Origin: Halomonas sp. ALS9 | Lineage (GTDB): Bacteria > Pseudomonadota > Gammaproteobacteria > Pseudomonadales > Halomonadaceae | DNA length: 64,000 nt | Assembly (NCBI RefSeq): GCF_001651035.1 | Contig: NZ_LXRG01000065.1 | Span: 310,001 to 374,000, forward strand | Reading direction: 5' to 3' | Shown: in pieces, positions 26,284 through 35,692 of the stretch | How positions within the stretch are numbered: the stretch's first letter is position 1 | Layout of the letters: every line of letters starts with the position of its first letter | Translations under genes and position numbers: made by a program | Notes under the pieces: model-generated | Told to the model about the DNA's origin: nothing | The model's input: only the letters and a program-made list of their open reading frames with translations | Databases searched by the model: none

Positions 26284-27804
26284 ATGTGCGGTATAGTGGG
26301 CCTTCTGGGCAAGCAGGCGGTAAATCAGGGAATCTACGATGCCCTGACCGTACTTCAGCATCGTGGCCAGGACGCTGCCGGCATGATGACATGGAGCGAG
26401 GGACGCTTCCTACTGCGCAAGAGTAACGGCTTGGTGCGTGATGTTTTTCACACCCGCCATATGGCACGCCTAAAAGGTAATCTAGGCATTGGTCACGTGC
26501 GTTACCCAACGGCAGGCTCTTCCAGCGAAGCCGAGTCGCAGCCGTTCTATGTGAACTCTCCATACGGCATTGCGCTGGCGCACAACGGCAACCTGACCAA
26601 CTCTGAGCAGTTGAAGCAGGAGCTGTTCTCCACCGATCTGCGTCATATCAATACCAGCTCCGATTCCGAAGTGCTGCTCAACGTGTTTGCCCACGAGCTG
26701 GGCAAGCAGGGCTTGCACCTGGAAGCGGAAGATATCTTTGACGCCGTGCGTCGAGTTCACCGTCGCTGTAAAGGTGGCTATGCCGCGGTGGCAATTATTA
26801 ACGGCTTCGGTATGGTGGCATTCCGTGATCCTTTCGGTATTCGCCCGGTGGTGTTTGGTACCCGCGAAGAAGAAAACGGCCAAGCGGTAATGATCGCTTC
26901 CGAATCCGTTGCCCTGGATGTCGGCGGTTTCGAGCTTGAACGTGATCTATCGCCGGGCGAAGCCATTTTTGTCGATATCGAAGGCAATATTCATACGCAG
27001 GTGTGCGCGGATCGTCCGCAGCTGCGCTCGTGTATTTTTGAGCACGTGTATCTAGCGCGTCCGGATTCACTGTTGGACGGCGCCTATGTGTATGGCACCC
27101 GGATGCAGATGGGCCGTAAGCTGGGCGACCGCATTCTCAACGAGTGGCCGGATCACGATATTGATGTGGTGATTCCTATCCCCGATACCTCGCGCACCTC
27201 CGCCCTTGAAATGGCGCAGCATTTGGGTGTGACTTATCGCGAAGGGTTTATGAAGAACCGCTATATTGGTCGCACCTTTATTATGCCGGGGCAGACCCAG
27301 CGTAAAAAATCGGTACGTCAGAAGCTGAATGCCATCGACGTTGAGTTTAAGGGCAAAAACGTCCTGCTCGTAGACGACTCTATTGTGCGCGGCACCACCT
27401 GCAAGCAAATTATTCAGATGGCCCGCGATGCCGGGGCGCGCAAGGTCTATTTCGCCTCGGCGGCGCCGCCGGTTCGCTTCCCCAACGTGTACGGCATTGA
27501 TATGCCCGCGGCCTCTGAGTTGATAGCTCATGGCCGTAGCGAAGAGGAAGTGGGGGATCTGATTGGCGCTGACCGCATCTTCTATCAAAACCTGGACGAT
27601 CTAAAAGCGGCCTGCCGTGAAGTGAATCCTGAGATGGAAGAGTTTGATTGCTCGGTGTTTGACGGCAACTACGTGACGGGTGATATCGACGACGCCTACC
27701 TGGCCGCCCTGGAAGCTAGCCGCAATGATTCTGCCAAGGATCAAAGCGCCGGTGACCATGCTCTGGTCGATATGCACAATCAGGACGATGACCTGGACGA
27801 TTAG
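26284..27804 (+). CDS. purF: Amidophosphoribosyltransferase PurF
   Basis: First committed step of purine synthesis: PRPP plus glutamine to phosphoribosylamine. The 506-residue enzyme starts [20 protein letters not shown], so Cys2 becomes the N-terminal nucleophile of the glutaminase domain (about 2-230). The phosphoribosyltransferase half carries the PRPP loop [20 protein letters not shown]. The DNA gives a single uninterrupted frame with a normal length for the proteobacterial type. The Asp-rich C-terminus (HNQDDDLDD) is poorly conserved. It is followed after 12 bases by metZ. Confidence 0.98.
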   Translation: MCGIVGLLGKQAVNQGIYDALTVLQHRGQDAAGMMTWSEGRFLLRKSNGLVRDVFHTRHMARLKGNLGIGHVRYPTAGSSSEAESQPFYVNSPYGIALAHNGNLTNSEQLKQELFSTDLRHINTSSDSEVLLNVFAHELGKQGLHLEAEDIFDAVRRVHRRCKGGYAAVAIINGFGMVAFRDPFGIRPVVFGTREEENGQAVMIASESVALDVGGFELERDLSPGEAIFVDIEGNIHTQVCADRPQLRSCIFEHVYLARPDSLLDGAYVYGTRMQMGRKLGDRILNEWPDHDIDVVIPIPDTSRTSALEMAQHLGVTYREGFMKNRYIGRTFIMPGQTQRKKSVRQKLNAIDVEFKGKNVLLVDDSIVRGTTCKQIIQMARDAGARKVYFASAAPPVRFPNVYGIDMPAASELIAHGRSEEEVGDLIGADRIFYQNLDDLKAACREVNPEMEEFDCSVFDGNYVTGDIDDAYLAALEASRNDSAKDQSAGDHALVDMHNQDDDLDD

Positions 27805-27816
27805 GAGAGACGCCTT

Positions 27817-29043
27817 ATGCATGATGATAATCACCAGGAAAACAGTCACCAGATAGACAGTCATCAGGACGAGTGGTCACTTGAGACGCTGGCGATCCGT
27901 GCGGGCCATCAGCGCACCTTTGAGCAGGAGCACTCGGAGCCTATATTTCCGACCTCAAGCTTTGTTTACGCAAGCGCTGCTGAAGCGGCGCGTAAGTTCG
28001 GTGGGCAGGAGCCGGGCAACGTTTACTCGCGCTTTACCAACCCTACGGTGCATACCTTTGAGCGCCGCCTGGCGGCTCTTGAGGGTGGCGAGCGCTGTGT
28101 GGCCACCAGTTCAGGTATGTCGGCGATCCTTTCCACCGTGCTGGCGCTGCTGTCAGCAGGCGATGAGATTGTTGCTTCCCGGTCGCTGTTTGGCTCGACG
28201 GTGAGTCTGTTTGATAAATATTTTGGTAAGTTCGGTATTACCACGCGCTATGTTGAGCTTTCCAACCTCTCTGCCTGGGAGGCTGCCATTACCCCCAAAA
28301 CGAGACTGCTATTTGCCGAAACGCCCTCAAATCCGCTGTCAGAAATTGCCGATATATCGGCTCTTGCAGCGTTGGCAAAGCGTCACGATGCGCTATTGGC
28401 CATCGATAACTGCTTTCTTACCCCGGCACTCCAGCAGCCGCTGGCGTTTGGCGCTGATTTGGTGATTCACTCGGCGACCAAGTATCTGGACGGCCAAGGC
28501 CGTGCCGTCGGGGGGGCTGTGGTAGGTAGTCATAAACTGCTTGAGGAAGTTTTCGGTGTGGTGCGTACTTGCGGACCTTGCCTTAGCCCCTTCAACGCGT
28601 GGATTTTTACCAAAGGACTGGAAACCCTGTCGCTACGTATGAATGCCCACTGTGACAACGCCTTGACCCTGGCGCGCTGGCTGGATGCCCACCCGGCGGT
28701 TACGCAAGTCTTCTATAGCGGTCTGGAACATCATCCCCAGCACGATTTGGCTAAACAGCAGCAAAAAGGTTTTGGTGCCGTTTTGGGTTTTGAAGTGAAG
28801 GGCGGCCAGGAGGGTGCGTGGCAGGTGATCGACGCGACTCGTATGCTCTCTATCACGGGTAACCTAGGTGATGTAAAAACCACCATTACTCATCCTGCGA
28901 CCACCACCCATGGCCGTTTATCCGATACGCAAAAAGAAGCGGCGGGTATTACGCCAGGGCTAATTCGCGTGGCAGTAGGCCTTGAGAGCCAGCAGGATAT
29001 CCAGCGCGATCTTGCCCGTGGCCTGGATGTTCTCGCTGGCTAG
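27817..29043 (+). CDS. metZ: O-succinylhomoserine sulfhydrylase MetZ
   Basis: PLP enzyme that makes homocysteine directly from O-succinylhomoserine and sulfide, bypassing cystathionine. The 408 residues have an extra His/Asp-rich N-terminus (about 20 residues) and then LETLAIRAGHQRTFEQEHSE, SSGMSAILSTVLALL, FAETPSNPLSEIADISAL and the PLP Lys in HSATKYLDGQGRAVGGAVVG. The purF-metZ pair is the Pseudomonas arrangement, which supports MetZ over cystathionine gamma-synthase. A strong terminator lies 27 bases downstream. Confidence 0.95.
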   Translation: MHDDNHQENSHQIDSHQDEWSLETLAIRAGHQRTFEQEHSEPIFPTSSFVYASAAEAARKFGGQEPGNVYSRFTNPTVHTFERRLAALEGGERCVATSSGMSAILSTVLALLSAGDEIVASRSLFGSTVSLFDKYFGKFGITTRYVELSNLSAWEAAITPKTRLLFAETPSNPLSEIADISALAALAKRHDALLAIDNCFLTPALQQPLAFGADLVIHSATKYLDGQGRAVGGAVVGSHKLLEEVFGVVRTCGPCLSPFNAWIFTKGLETLSLRMNAHCDNALTLARWLDAHPAVTQVFYSGLEHHPQHDLAKQQQKGFGAVLGFEVKGGQEGAWQVIDATRMLSITGNLGDVKTTITHPATTTHGRLSDTQKEAAGITPGLIRVAVGLESQQDIQRDLARGLDVLAG

Positions 29044-29069
29044 TTGATAGTGAGCAATCCGGCGCTAAC

Positions 29070-29105
29070 GAAAAACCCACCTTTGATGAAGGTGGGTTTT
29101 TCGTA
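29070..29105 (+). terminator. Strong intrinsic terminator after metZ
   Basis: AAAAACCCACCTT and AAGGTGGGTTTTT form a long stem with a short TGATG loop and a T-run. The upstream A-run makes it usable on the minus strand too, for the facing gene at 29159. Confidence 0.92.
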
Positions 29106-29158
29106 TTTCTGAAACTTAATGGATCATATGCTGTGCAAGCAAAGAACCATTCTGTGTT

Positions 29159-29437
29159 TTAAGAAGCGTTGCGGTGGGGCAGGTCTGACAGCGCAATCTG
29201 GTCTTCATTATTGGAAGAGTGATTGATGTGCGAGCTCGGAGCAACAACGCTGTTATTCTCTGCACCGCCGTTAACTAAAGGCAAATCAGCCGGCGTCATG
29301 TGCAAAGTGTCAGTGCTGTAATTCGCTGAAGAGCTAGGGTGAACAATCTGGTTAAGTTCGCCAGAGCCCTGTTCAGCTAGAACGGCAGTAGAAGTCAACG
29401 TCATGGCAATAGCAGTGATAAGGGTGATCTTTTTCAT
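29159..29437 (-). CDS. Small secreted protein with an internal duplication, unknown
   Basis: A 92-residue protein with a clear signal peptide (MKKITLITAIAMTLTSTAVLA, cleavage after residue 21 in AVLA-EQ). The 71-residue mature part contains two related segments: residues 31-53 (IVHPSSSANYS...ADLP) and 64-87 (VVAPSSHINHS...SDLP), each with a PSS..N.S start and a DLP end. There is no Cys and no membrane helix, so it is probably a free periplasmic or secreted protein. AGAGAGCG precedes the ATG. I do not recognise the family. It faces the metZ terminator and has its own promoter region upstream. Confidence 0.75.
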   Translation of the reverse strand: MKKITLITAIAMTLTSTAVLAEQGSGELNQIVHPSSSANYSTDTLHMTPADLPLVNGGAENNSVVAPSSHINHSSNNEDQIALSDLPHRNAS

Positions 29438-29823
29438 GATTGGCGCTCTCTAATAGAAAATTTGTGTGCAGCTTTTAAGCTCGTTGCACAATGTCTCTTA
29501 GGACATGCGCTAATAGTAAGCGTGCAAACAAAATAATTAAATTGATTAAACTTGCAGGATTTGTTCGATTTTGTAGAATGGTTTTTCGGTAAATTTTTCA
29601 GAAAGGTGTTTCGTTAAAAATCGTTAGCTGGTTATTCAATGGTTTTTACGAATGAAATATTCTGCTTTTTTCAGAGGTTTTCAGTAGCCTGTAGCGGTAA
29701 GGTTCAAAGCATGGTGCATTGCGCAATCCAAGCTCTGATAAGCGCGTTGGCGAAATTGAAGTACCCATGGATAAGAAGCAGTCATGATAATAAGCAGTCA
29801 TAGATAAAATGAGGAATAGCAAA
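29438..29823. other. AT-rich divergent intergenic region, no gene seen
   Basis: This 386-base stretch separates the minus-strand secreted protein from the plus-strand cytochrome b561 gene and is distinctly AT-rich from 29520 to 29660. It must hold two promoters but no pair of good -35/-10 boxes stood out. ATAAGAAGCAGTCAT at 29772-29786 is nearly repeated as ATAATAAGCAGTCAT at 29787-29801 just before the b561 gene. Confidence 0.5.
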
Positions 29824-30390
29824 ATGTTGCGAAACAGTCGCAGCGGATGGGGATTGATCAGTATTCTATTTCACTGGTTAAGTGCGCTGACCATTATCGG
29901 ACTGTTTGCATTGGGCTGGTGGATGACCGATCTGGGCTATTATGACCCTTGGTATAATCAGGGGCCCTGGGTACACCGCTCAATTGGTATCTTGCTGCTG
30001 TTTGCCACACTGGCGCGTTTGGTATGGCGCTTCGTCCAGCCGACACCCCGTGCAGAGGGTAGCCGATTGGAAACTATTGCGGCTCATCTCGGTCACATTA
30101 TTCTTTATGTACTTGTATTAGGCGTCATGGTGAGTGGCTACTTGATCTCTACCGCCGATGGGCGTGGTATCAGCGTATTTGGTTGGTTCGAGGTGCCTGC
30201 GCTGTTATCTGATCTGCCCAATCAGGCAAGCTTGGCGGGTGACATCCATTGGTACAGTGCTTTGGCGCTAATGATTTTAGCCGGTGGGCATGCGCTCGCA
30301 GCGCTTAAGCACCATTGGTTAGACAAGCACACAACGCTGGTGCGTATGTTTAACCCCGCTTATAGCATGCGCTCTGATTCAGAGTCGTAA
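29824..30390 (+). CDS. Cytochrome b561 family protein
   Basis: A 188-residue four-helix membrane cytochrome b. The sequence has GLISILFHWLSALTIIGLFA with the first heme His, WVHRSIGILLLFATLARLVW with the second, a third helix around HLGHIILYVLVLGVMVSGYL and the fourth in HWYSALALMILAGGHALAAL. It is expected to shuttle electrons from the quinol pool. The start at ATG 29824 follows TGAGGAAT; ATG 29809 is part of that site. It is followed after 79 bases by a YceI gene, the same pair as E. coli yceJ-yceI. Confidence 0.92.
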   Translation: MLRNSRSGWGLISILFHWLSALTIIGLFALGWWMTDLGYYDPWYNQGPWVHRSIGILLLFATLARLVWRFVQPTPRAEGSRLETIAAHLGHIILYVLVLGVMVSGYLISTADGRGISVFGWFEVPALLSDLPNQASLAGDIHWYSALALMILAGGHALAALKHHWLDKHTTLVRMFNPAYSMRSDSES

Positions 30391-30469
30391 GATAGATCCG
30401 TTTTGACCGCCGTGAAGACGATGTCCGCCTGTCACGGTGTTTATTAAGTAACCCAAGGAGTTGTTATTC

Positions 30470-31054
30470 ATGTTAAAGAAGACTGCATTTGCCACTGCGA
30501 TTGCCGCCGCGGCGCTGGTACCATTGAGCCAGGCTCAGGCAGCTGATTATCAAATCGATACCGAAGGCCAGCATGCCTTCGTTCAATTTAAAATTTCCCA
30601 CCTGGGCTTCTCTTACATTCTGGGTAGCTTTGAAGAGTTCGATGGTCAGTTTGCTTACGATCCTGAAAACCTCGATGCCTCCTCTGCCGAAATCGAAGTA
30701 CAGGTTAATAGCCTGACCAGTAACCACGCCGAGCGTGATCGTCATATCTTAAGCGGTGACTTCCTCAACGCCAGCGAGTTCCCCACCGCCACATTCACCT
30801 CAACAGGCTTTGAATCAACGGGTGAAAATGAAGGCGTACTGACCGGTGACCTGACCCTGCACGGCGAAACCCAGGAAATTGAAATGCCGGTGACGTTGAT
30901 GGGTGAAGGCGATGACCCTTGGGGCAACTACCGTGCTGGTTTTGAAGGCAGCACAACGCTGACTCTGAGCGATTACGGAATCGATATGAGCGATTTCCCT
31001 GAATCCATGCATGAGCTTGAGCTATACGTGACGTTCGAAGGTATTCGTCAGTAA
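30470..31054 (+). CDS. YceI-family periplasmic lipocalin-like protein
   Basis: A 194-residue secreted protein with a signal peptide ending at about QAQA-A (residues 1-24). The mature lipocalin-like beta barrel shows YQIDTEGQHAFVQFKISHLG, SSAEIEVQVNSLTSNHAERD, the DRHILSGDFLNASEFPTATF motif and a closing MSDFPESMHELELYVTFEG. YceI proteins bind polyisoprenoids and accompany cytochrome b561. ATG 30470 follows CCAAGGAG. It forms a two-gene unit with the b561 gene and ends before a strong terminator. Confidence 0.94.
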   Translation: MLKKTAFATAIAAAALVPLSQAQAADYQIDTEGQHAFVQFKISHLGFSYILGSFEEFDGQFAYDPENLDASSAEIEVQVNSLTSNHAERDRHILSGDFLNASEFPTATFTSTGFESTGENEGVLTGDLTLHGETQEIEMPVTLMGEGDDPWGNYRAGFEGSTTLTLSDYGIDMSDFPESMHELELYVTFEGIRQ

Positions 31055-31070
31055 AGAGTACGTTTAGTTA

Positions 31071-31105
31071 AACGCCATCACCCCGCTAGGGGTGATGGCG
31101 TTTTT
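31071..31105 (+). terminator. Strong intrinsic terminator after yceI
   Basis: AACGCCATCACCCC pairs with GGGGTGATGGCGTTTTT around a short GCTA loop, followed by Ts. It closes the b561-yceI unit. Confidence 0.92.
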
Positions 31106-31135
31106 GCGTTTAAGGTGAATGAAAGGAGAGTTGAC

Positions 31136-32482
31136 TTGGCAATTGTTATGCAACAACGCGAGTTGGCAATAACCCTATGGCGCCAAACATGGCCAATGGC
31201 CATTGGGGTATTGGCGCTATTGGGTTTTCAACTTGTTGATAGTGCGTTTATTGCCCGCCTGGGTACCGCACAGCTAGCCGCCCAGTCGTTCACCTTTCCG
31301 CTGTCCTTTCTGATTATCGGCATTCAGGTGGGCATGGGCATTGCCATTGCTGCGCTTATTTCCCGGGCATTAGGCGCAGGGGAAGGTGATCGGGCTAGGC
31401 GCTTAAGCAGTTTGGTGTTAATGGCTGGCGGCGGGGTGATCGGTCTATTGGCGATCGCTTTATGGCTATTCCACGTGCCAATTTTTCAACTACTGGGGGC
31501 GGATCAAACCACACTCTCGTATATCCGCATTTATTGGGGCCCGCAGCTGCTATCAGCTTGGCTGGGGGCACTGCTCTATTTTAGCTATAGCGTCTTTCGC
31601 GCCCATGGGGACACCCGTTTACCGGGCAAGATGATGGTGCTGAGTAGCCTCGTTAACCTTGCGCTCGACCCTCTGCTGATTTTTGGGGTAGGCGATTGGC
31701 AGGGCTGGGGATTGCCGGGTGCTGCCTGGGCAACCGCGATTGCCTTTTCCGTGGGGCTGTTGGTGACCTCGCGCAAATTGCTCAAACGCCAGTGGGCATC
31801 GCAACAGGGACTGTGGTTAGAAGCACAACAGTCGTGGCGGCCGTTTGCTGGCATTGCGGCTCCCGCTATGGTCAGCCAACTAATGCCACCCTTGGCGGCG
31901 ATGCTGGCTATTTCTGTGGTGGCGGGCCTGGGTGAAAGTGAAGTAGCGGCCTGGGGCTTGGCGAGCCGTTTGGAAACGCTCTCGCTGATGGTGATTCTGG
32001 CCATGACCATGTCGCTGCCACCGTGGTTAGGACGCTGCTACGGCGCCGGTGATTGGGGGCAGATACAGCAGCTGATGCGTTTGGCGGTCAAGGTCGCGCT
32101 AGCTTGGCAGCTAGGCCTTGGCGTGGTGCTAGCGTTAGGGGCTCCCTGGCTAGCCATGGCCTTAGCGGGTAACCCTGACGTGCAAAGCGAGCTCACGCTG
32201 CTGATTCGCTTTTTACTCCCCAGCTACGCAGCGCTGGGCGTTTGTATGCTAGTGGTTTCGGCGGGGAATGCCTTAGGTTGGCCGCTGCGAGCGATGCTGC
32301 TATCCAGCGCTCGGCTGTTTATTTGCTATTTACCCTGCCTATGGCTGGGCTCGCAGTTATTCGGTTGGTGGGGGCTGGCGGCGGGCGCCGCCGTGGGTAA
32401 CCTGCTGGCGGGCTTTATGGCGTGGCAAGTTATGCGACGTATTTTGTCCCGCCCGCATCGGCAGGCGGGATTCGTCAATTAA
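31136..32482 (+). CDS. MATE-family multidrug efflux transporter
   Basis: A membrane protein of about 448 residues with twelve predicted helices in two homologous halves, the MATE layout. The first half opens with TLWRQTWPMAIGVLALLGFQ and has DSAFIARLGTAQLAAQSF; the second begins near PFAGIAAPAMVSQLMPPLAA. The pumps exchange Na+ or H+ for cationic drugs; the substrate is unknown. AAGGAGA at 31122-31128 points to a TTG start at 31136, though ATG 31115 or 31148 are possible. Its stop overlaps by four bases with the stop of the facing NCS2 gene. Confidence 0.9.
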   Translation: MAIVMQQRELAITLWRQTWPMAIGVLALLGFQLVDSAFIARLGTAQLAAQSFTFPLSFLIIGIQVGMGIAIAALISRALGAGEGDRARRLSSLVLMAGGGVIGLLAIALWLFHVPIFQLLGADQTTLSYIRIYWGPQLLSAWLGALLYFSYSVFRAHGDTRLPGKMMVLSSLVNLALDPLLIFGVGDWQGWGLPGAAWATAIAFSVGLLVTSRKLLKRQWASQQGLWLEAQQSWRPFAGIAAPAMVSQLMPPLAAMLAISVVAGLGESEVAAWGLASRLETLSLMVILAMTMSLPPWLGRCYGAGDWGQIQQLMRLAVKVALAWQLGLGVVLALGAPWLAMALAGNPDVQSELTLLIRFLLPSYAALGVCMLVVSAGNALGWPLRAMLLSSARLFICYLPCLWLGSQLFGWWGLAAGAAVGNLLAGFMAWQVMRRILSRPHRQAGFVN

Positions 32483-33963
32483 CGCAGTCGACCTGCTTCT
32501 TGAAAAGAGAAGTAGATAAACAGTAGTGCCATACCCAGGTAGCCCATCACGAACTCAGGGGCGGCATTGGGCGATAGCTCCGGGGCATGCATCAGCCCAA
32601 CGAAGGAAAAGCCTGCGGCAATGGCCGCGAAGGCGGCCGCGCGCCGGAACTGGTGGTCAATCACCGACACGGTCATAGCACCGAGCAGAATGGCCATAAA
32701 CATGGCCCCTTGGCCCATCACCACAATGGCGCTGGAAATGTCTGTGACGACCTCGCCCGCCCCGCGGTTAAAGCGCGTCATTACGTAGTTGGCGAAGTAG
32801 GGCAGCATGGCCAGCGCCACAGCGGGGTAGTAGCGCGTGTCGTTGGCTTGAAAGGCGGTGGCAATCATCGACATACCGACAAACACCAGGATGGGTGCGA
32901 CCACCGAAACGGGAATAATCGCGGCCAAGGCGGCGATTAAGCCGAACATGGTCGCCAGCGCATATACCGCGCCGTTGAGCAGGCTGTAGCCGCGGCCTGC
33001 GCCCATCCACTTGGCCCCCACGGTGGCAATATAGACCGTGGTAGGAAACACGCCGCCAAATAGGGCACCAATCATAGTTCCTGCGCCATCCACTGCCTGA
33101 CACTCGCGGACATCGTACTTATCGCCCGCGGCTTCCATCGCCTCCACATTATTCATCGTCTCAATAGCGTTATAGAGCGTGATTGGCAGCACCACGGTAA
33201 GTACCGCTAGCATACTGGTGAGCAGTAACCCCAGCCCTTCAAACCAGGCCAGATTGGGAAGCAGCGGATAAAAACCCAAGTGGGTAAATGCATCGCTGAA
33301 GCGCTCGGTACCGGCATCGCCAATCAAATAGGCCATGGCGGTGCCGACGATGATGGCGAAGAGCGAGGTGGGTAGCTTAAACGGCATGCTCACTCTAGCA
33401 ACCAGACCCACAATAATGATCGCTAACACCAGCAGACCAATAATCGGCATTTCCAGGGTTTTGAACAGCATTTCACCGGCGATAAAGGTCAGGGCGACAC
33501 CGGCAACGGCGCCCAGCATGGCAGCACGCGGCAGGTGATACTGCACCCAGCGGCCAATCACGCTGATGGCGGCTTCGATGGCGCCGCTGATAAAGCAGGC
33601 GGCCACCGCTACTTTCCAGGCCATTTCTGCATCACCGGTGAGCTGTTTGGCGGGTAGCAGTACGCCGAACAAGAACACAAACATGACCGGTGTTGAAATG
33701 CCGTAAGAGAGCGCCGTGACATCGGCACGGTTCTCTTTGCGTGCCAGCCTTGCCGCGCTCCACGCGTAGTAGAAGTTGCCCACCATTACCGCTACCGCAG
33801 CACCCGGAAGCACCTGGCCGTATACAATAGAGGAGGGAAAGCCCATGCCCAGCATCGTGATCGCGATAATCACAAAGTTGGCAATGTTATTTTGAAACAG
33901 AGCGAAGAACGCGTCGGTGTCTTCTTTTTTGTACCAGGGGTAGTGGGTGCTGGCAGCCGCCAT
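32479..33963 (-). CDS. NCS2-family purine/pyrimidine-type permease
   Basis: A 494-residue polytopic membrane protein of the nucleobase:cation symporter 2 / xanthine-uracil permease group. It starts MAAASTHYPWYKKEDTDAFF and keeps NCS2-like features: TALSYGISTPVMFVFLFGVL in the first repeat, and ITLYNAIETMNNVEAMEAAG followed by ECQAVDGAGTMIGALFGGVF in the second. It is divergent from the classic UraA and XanQ clades, so the substrate is uncertain. ATG 33963 follows AAGAGG; the frame extending to 34002 was rejected. A TTGACC-type palindrome 59 bases upstream resembles one upstream of the guanine-type permease gene at 52806. Confidence 0.85.
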   Translation of the reverse strand: MAAASTHYPWYKKEDTDAFFALFQNNIANFVIIAITMLGMGFPSSIVYGQVLPGAAVAVMVGNFYYAWSAARLARKENRADVTALSYGISTPVMFVFLFGVLLPAKQLTGDAEMAWKVAVAACFISGAIEAAISVIGRWVQYHLPRAAMLGAVAGVALTFIAGEMLFKTLEMPIIGLLVLAIIIVGLVARVSMPFKLPTSLFAIIVGTAMAYLIGDAGTERFSDAFTHLGFYPLLPNLAWFEGLGLLLTSMLAVLTVVLPITLYNAIETMNNVEAMEAAGDKYDVRECQAVDGAGTMIGALFGGVFPTTVYIATVGAKWMGAGRGYSLLNGAVYALATMFGLIAALAAIIPVSVVAPILVFVGMSMIATAFQANDTRYYPAVALAMLPYFANYVMTRFNRGAGEVVTDISSAIVVMGQGAMFMAILLGAMTVSVIDHQFRRAAAFAAIAAGFSFVGLMHAPELSPNAAPEFVMGYLGMALLFIYFSFQEAGRLR

Positions 33964-34021
33964 ATTAGGCCTCTTGATTATGGTGTGTTGTATACAAGGC
34001 AATACTGAGTGTGCCTAAGAG

Positions 34022-34037
34022 TTGACTAATCGGTCAA
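34022..34037 (-). promoter_or_regulatory. Candidate operator of the NCS2 permease gene
   Basis: TTGACTAATCGGTCAA on the plus strand is an inverted repeat (TTGAC/GTCAA). In the gene direction it reads TTGACCGATTAGTCAA, sharing its first nine bases with the element at 52619 upstream of the guanine-type permease. It resembles the RutR-type site TTGACCA-NN-TGGTCAA of E. coli. The TTGACC half could be a -35 box, so binding there would repress. Confidence 0.6.
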
Positions 34038-34066
34038 GCGCCCGGTACTCAAAAACGTTCAGCACA

Positions 34067-34096
34067 CAAAAACGCCCAGGAAGGCCTGGGCGTTTG
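34067..34096 (-). terminator. Intrinsic terminator after the aminotransferase
   Basis: On the minus strand AACGCCCAGG and CCTGGGCGTT form a ten-pair stem around CCTT and run into five Ts. It ends the aminotransferase transcript before the NCS2 promoter. Confidence 0.88.
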
Positions 34097-34132
34097 TAGT
34101 GCGGTAGTACTTGTTAAGTGCTCGGACGCTAC

Positions 34133-35323
34133 CTAGTCGTTGACAGCGGCGATCGCTTTAGCCAAGTAGGGCAGGTTCTCCTGGGAGAAGCCCGCTACGT
34201 TGGCGCGACCCGAGCGCACCATGTAGATGCCAAACTCATCGCGCAGACGATCTACCTGTTCCGGGGTTAAGCCGGTGTAGGAAAACATACCGCGCTGCTC
34301 TGCTACGCAGGCGTATTTCTCATCCAGCCCGTAGGGCTTCAGCGCTTCAACGAAATCGCGACGCAGAGTATTAATACGATCACGCATTTCGGTGAGCTCT
34401 TCACGCCATAGCGCGGTCAGTTCGGCGTCGTGGAGAATCTCGCTGACGATAGCGCTGCCGTGAGCAGGCGGGTTTGAGTAGTTTTCCCGGGCAACAATCG
34501 CGACCTGGGAACGAATGTTACCCATCTGCTCGCTGTCTTTTGCGACCATGATCAAGCAGCCGGTACGCTCGCAGTAAATACCGAAGTTCTTGGAGCAGGA
34601 ACTGGTGATGATCGCCTCACCCAGGTTTTCCGCCATTAGACGAACGCCATAAGCGTCCTCATCCAGACCTTCGCCGAAGCCCTGATAAGCAAAGTCGATC
34701 AGCGGCAGTAGCTTGCGTTCACGGACAATTTCCAGCACTTCCTGCCACTGGTCGTGGGAAAGATCAAACCCGGTAGGATTGTGGCAGCAGGCGTGAAGTA
34801 CCACTACATCGCCTTGTGGAATGCTTTTTAGCGCTGTTCGCATACCGTCAAAATCGAGACGATTGTCAGGATCAACGTAAGGATACTTGTGCAGCTCAAT
34901 ACCCGCCGCGGTGAAAATACCGTGGTGGTTGGGCCACGTTGGGTCGCTTACCCAGATACCTTTGCCCGGCAACTGTGAGGAAATGAAGTCGGCTGCTAGA
35001 CGCAGGGCGCCTGTACCGCCAGGTGACTGGGTAGCGCTGGCACGATTGGCTTTCAATACAGGTGACTCGGCGCCAAACACCATGGGAAGGACTACTTCAC
35101 CGTAGCTGGGCGCTCCGTGAGAACCAATATAGGTTTTCGTCGTTTCATTCTTGAGCAGACGAGCTTCTGCTTCCTTAACGGCGCGCATAACCGGCGTATT
35201 GCCTTGGGTATCGCGGTAAACACCAACACCTAAGTCCACCTTTTGCGGATTGGTATCTTTTTTGAAAGCTTCGATCAGCCCGAGAATGGCGTCTCCTGGG
35301 ACTCGCTCAATATGCTCAAACAT
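34133..35323 (-). CDS. Aromatic/aspartate aminotransferase (class I, PhhC/TyrB type)
   Basis: A 396-residue PLP aminotransferase of subgroup I-alpha. Landmarks are FEHIERVPGDAILGLIEAFK, VDLGVGVYRDTQGNTPVMRA, QSPGGTGALRLAADF, HACCHNPTGFDLS, DFAYQGFG and the PLP Lys in SCSKNFGIYCERTG; the substrate Arg lies in GMFSYTGL...RSGRANVAG. Both AspC and TyrB share these. The adjacent phhB, as in the Pseudomonas phhABC cluster, favours an aromatic aminotransferase (PhhC), but phhA is not present here. ATG 35323 is the start, 72 bases after phhB. Confidence 0.93.
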   Translation of the reverse strand: MFEHIERVPGDAILGLIEAFKKDTNPQKVDLGVGVYRDTQGNTPVMRAVKEAEARLLKNETTKTYIGSHGAPSYGEVVLPMVFGAESPVLKANRASATQSPGGTGALRLAADFISSQLPGKGIWVSDPTWPNHHGIFTAAGIELHKYPYVDPDNRLDFDGMRTALKSIPQGDVVVLHACCHNPTGFDLSHDQWQEVLEIVRERKLLPLIDFAYQGFGEGLDEDAYGVRLMAENLGEAIITSSCSKNFGIYCERTGCLIMVAKDSEQMGNIRSQVAIVARENYSNPPAHGSAIVSEILHDAELTALWREELTEMRDRINTLRRDFVEALKPYGLDEKYACVAEQRGMFSYTGLTPEQVDRLRDEFGIYMVRSGRANVAGFSQENLPYLAKAIAAVND

Positions 35324-35395
35324 TTAGTTGGCTACCTCGTCGGTTCTGGCGGCAAGAATGAAATCATTAAGATGCAGGCCTTTGATAGCGTGAGA

Positions 35396-35662
35396 CTACC
35401 ACGTGACGGTGGCTTTGCCCCACTCAGTCATGATAACGGGGTGATGGCCCGCCTGCTCTGCAATATCGCCAACGCGTTGGGTAAAGGCCAATGCGCTAGC
35501 AAAGTCACGGAATTTAAAACGTCGCGACAGCTTCATGATGCCATCGTGCTCGACAATCTGCCACTGGCTGAGGCTTTTTAGCCGCTCTTGGGCTTCATCT
35601 TTGCTTAGCGGCTGAGCATTTTTGCGGCAAGGTTCGCAAATAGCGTCGGCTAGCGTGGTCAT
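35396..35662 (-). CDS. phhB: Pterin-4a-carbinolamine dehydratase PhhB
   Basis: Dehydrates 4a-hydroxytetrahydrobiopterin to recycle the pterin cofactor of phenylalanine hydroxylase. The 88-residue protein has the family core: LSQWQIVEHDGIMKLSRRFK, FKFRDFASALAFTQRVGDIA and the active-site HHP in EQAGHHPVIMTEWGKATVTW. ATG 35662 follows a strong AGGAGG; the frame upstream to 35686 is not used. It lies just upstream of the aromatic aminotransferase on the minus strand and is probably co-transcribed with it. Confidence 0.95.
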   Translation of the reverse strand: MTTLADAICEPCRKNAQPLSKDEAQERLKSLSQWQIVEHDGIMKLSRRFKFRDFASALAFTQRVGDIAEQAGHHPVIMTEWGKATVTW

Positions 35663-35692
35663 CGTTTTCCTCCTGCGCTGTGGCATTTACTT

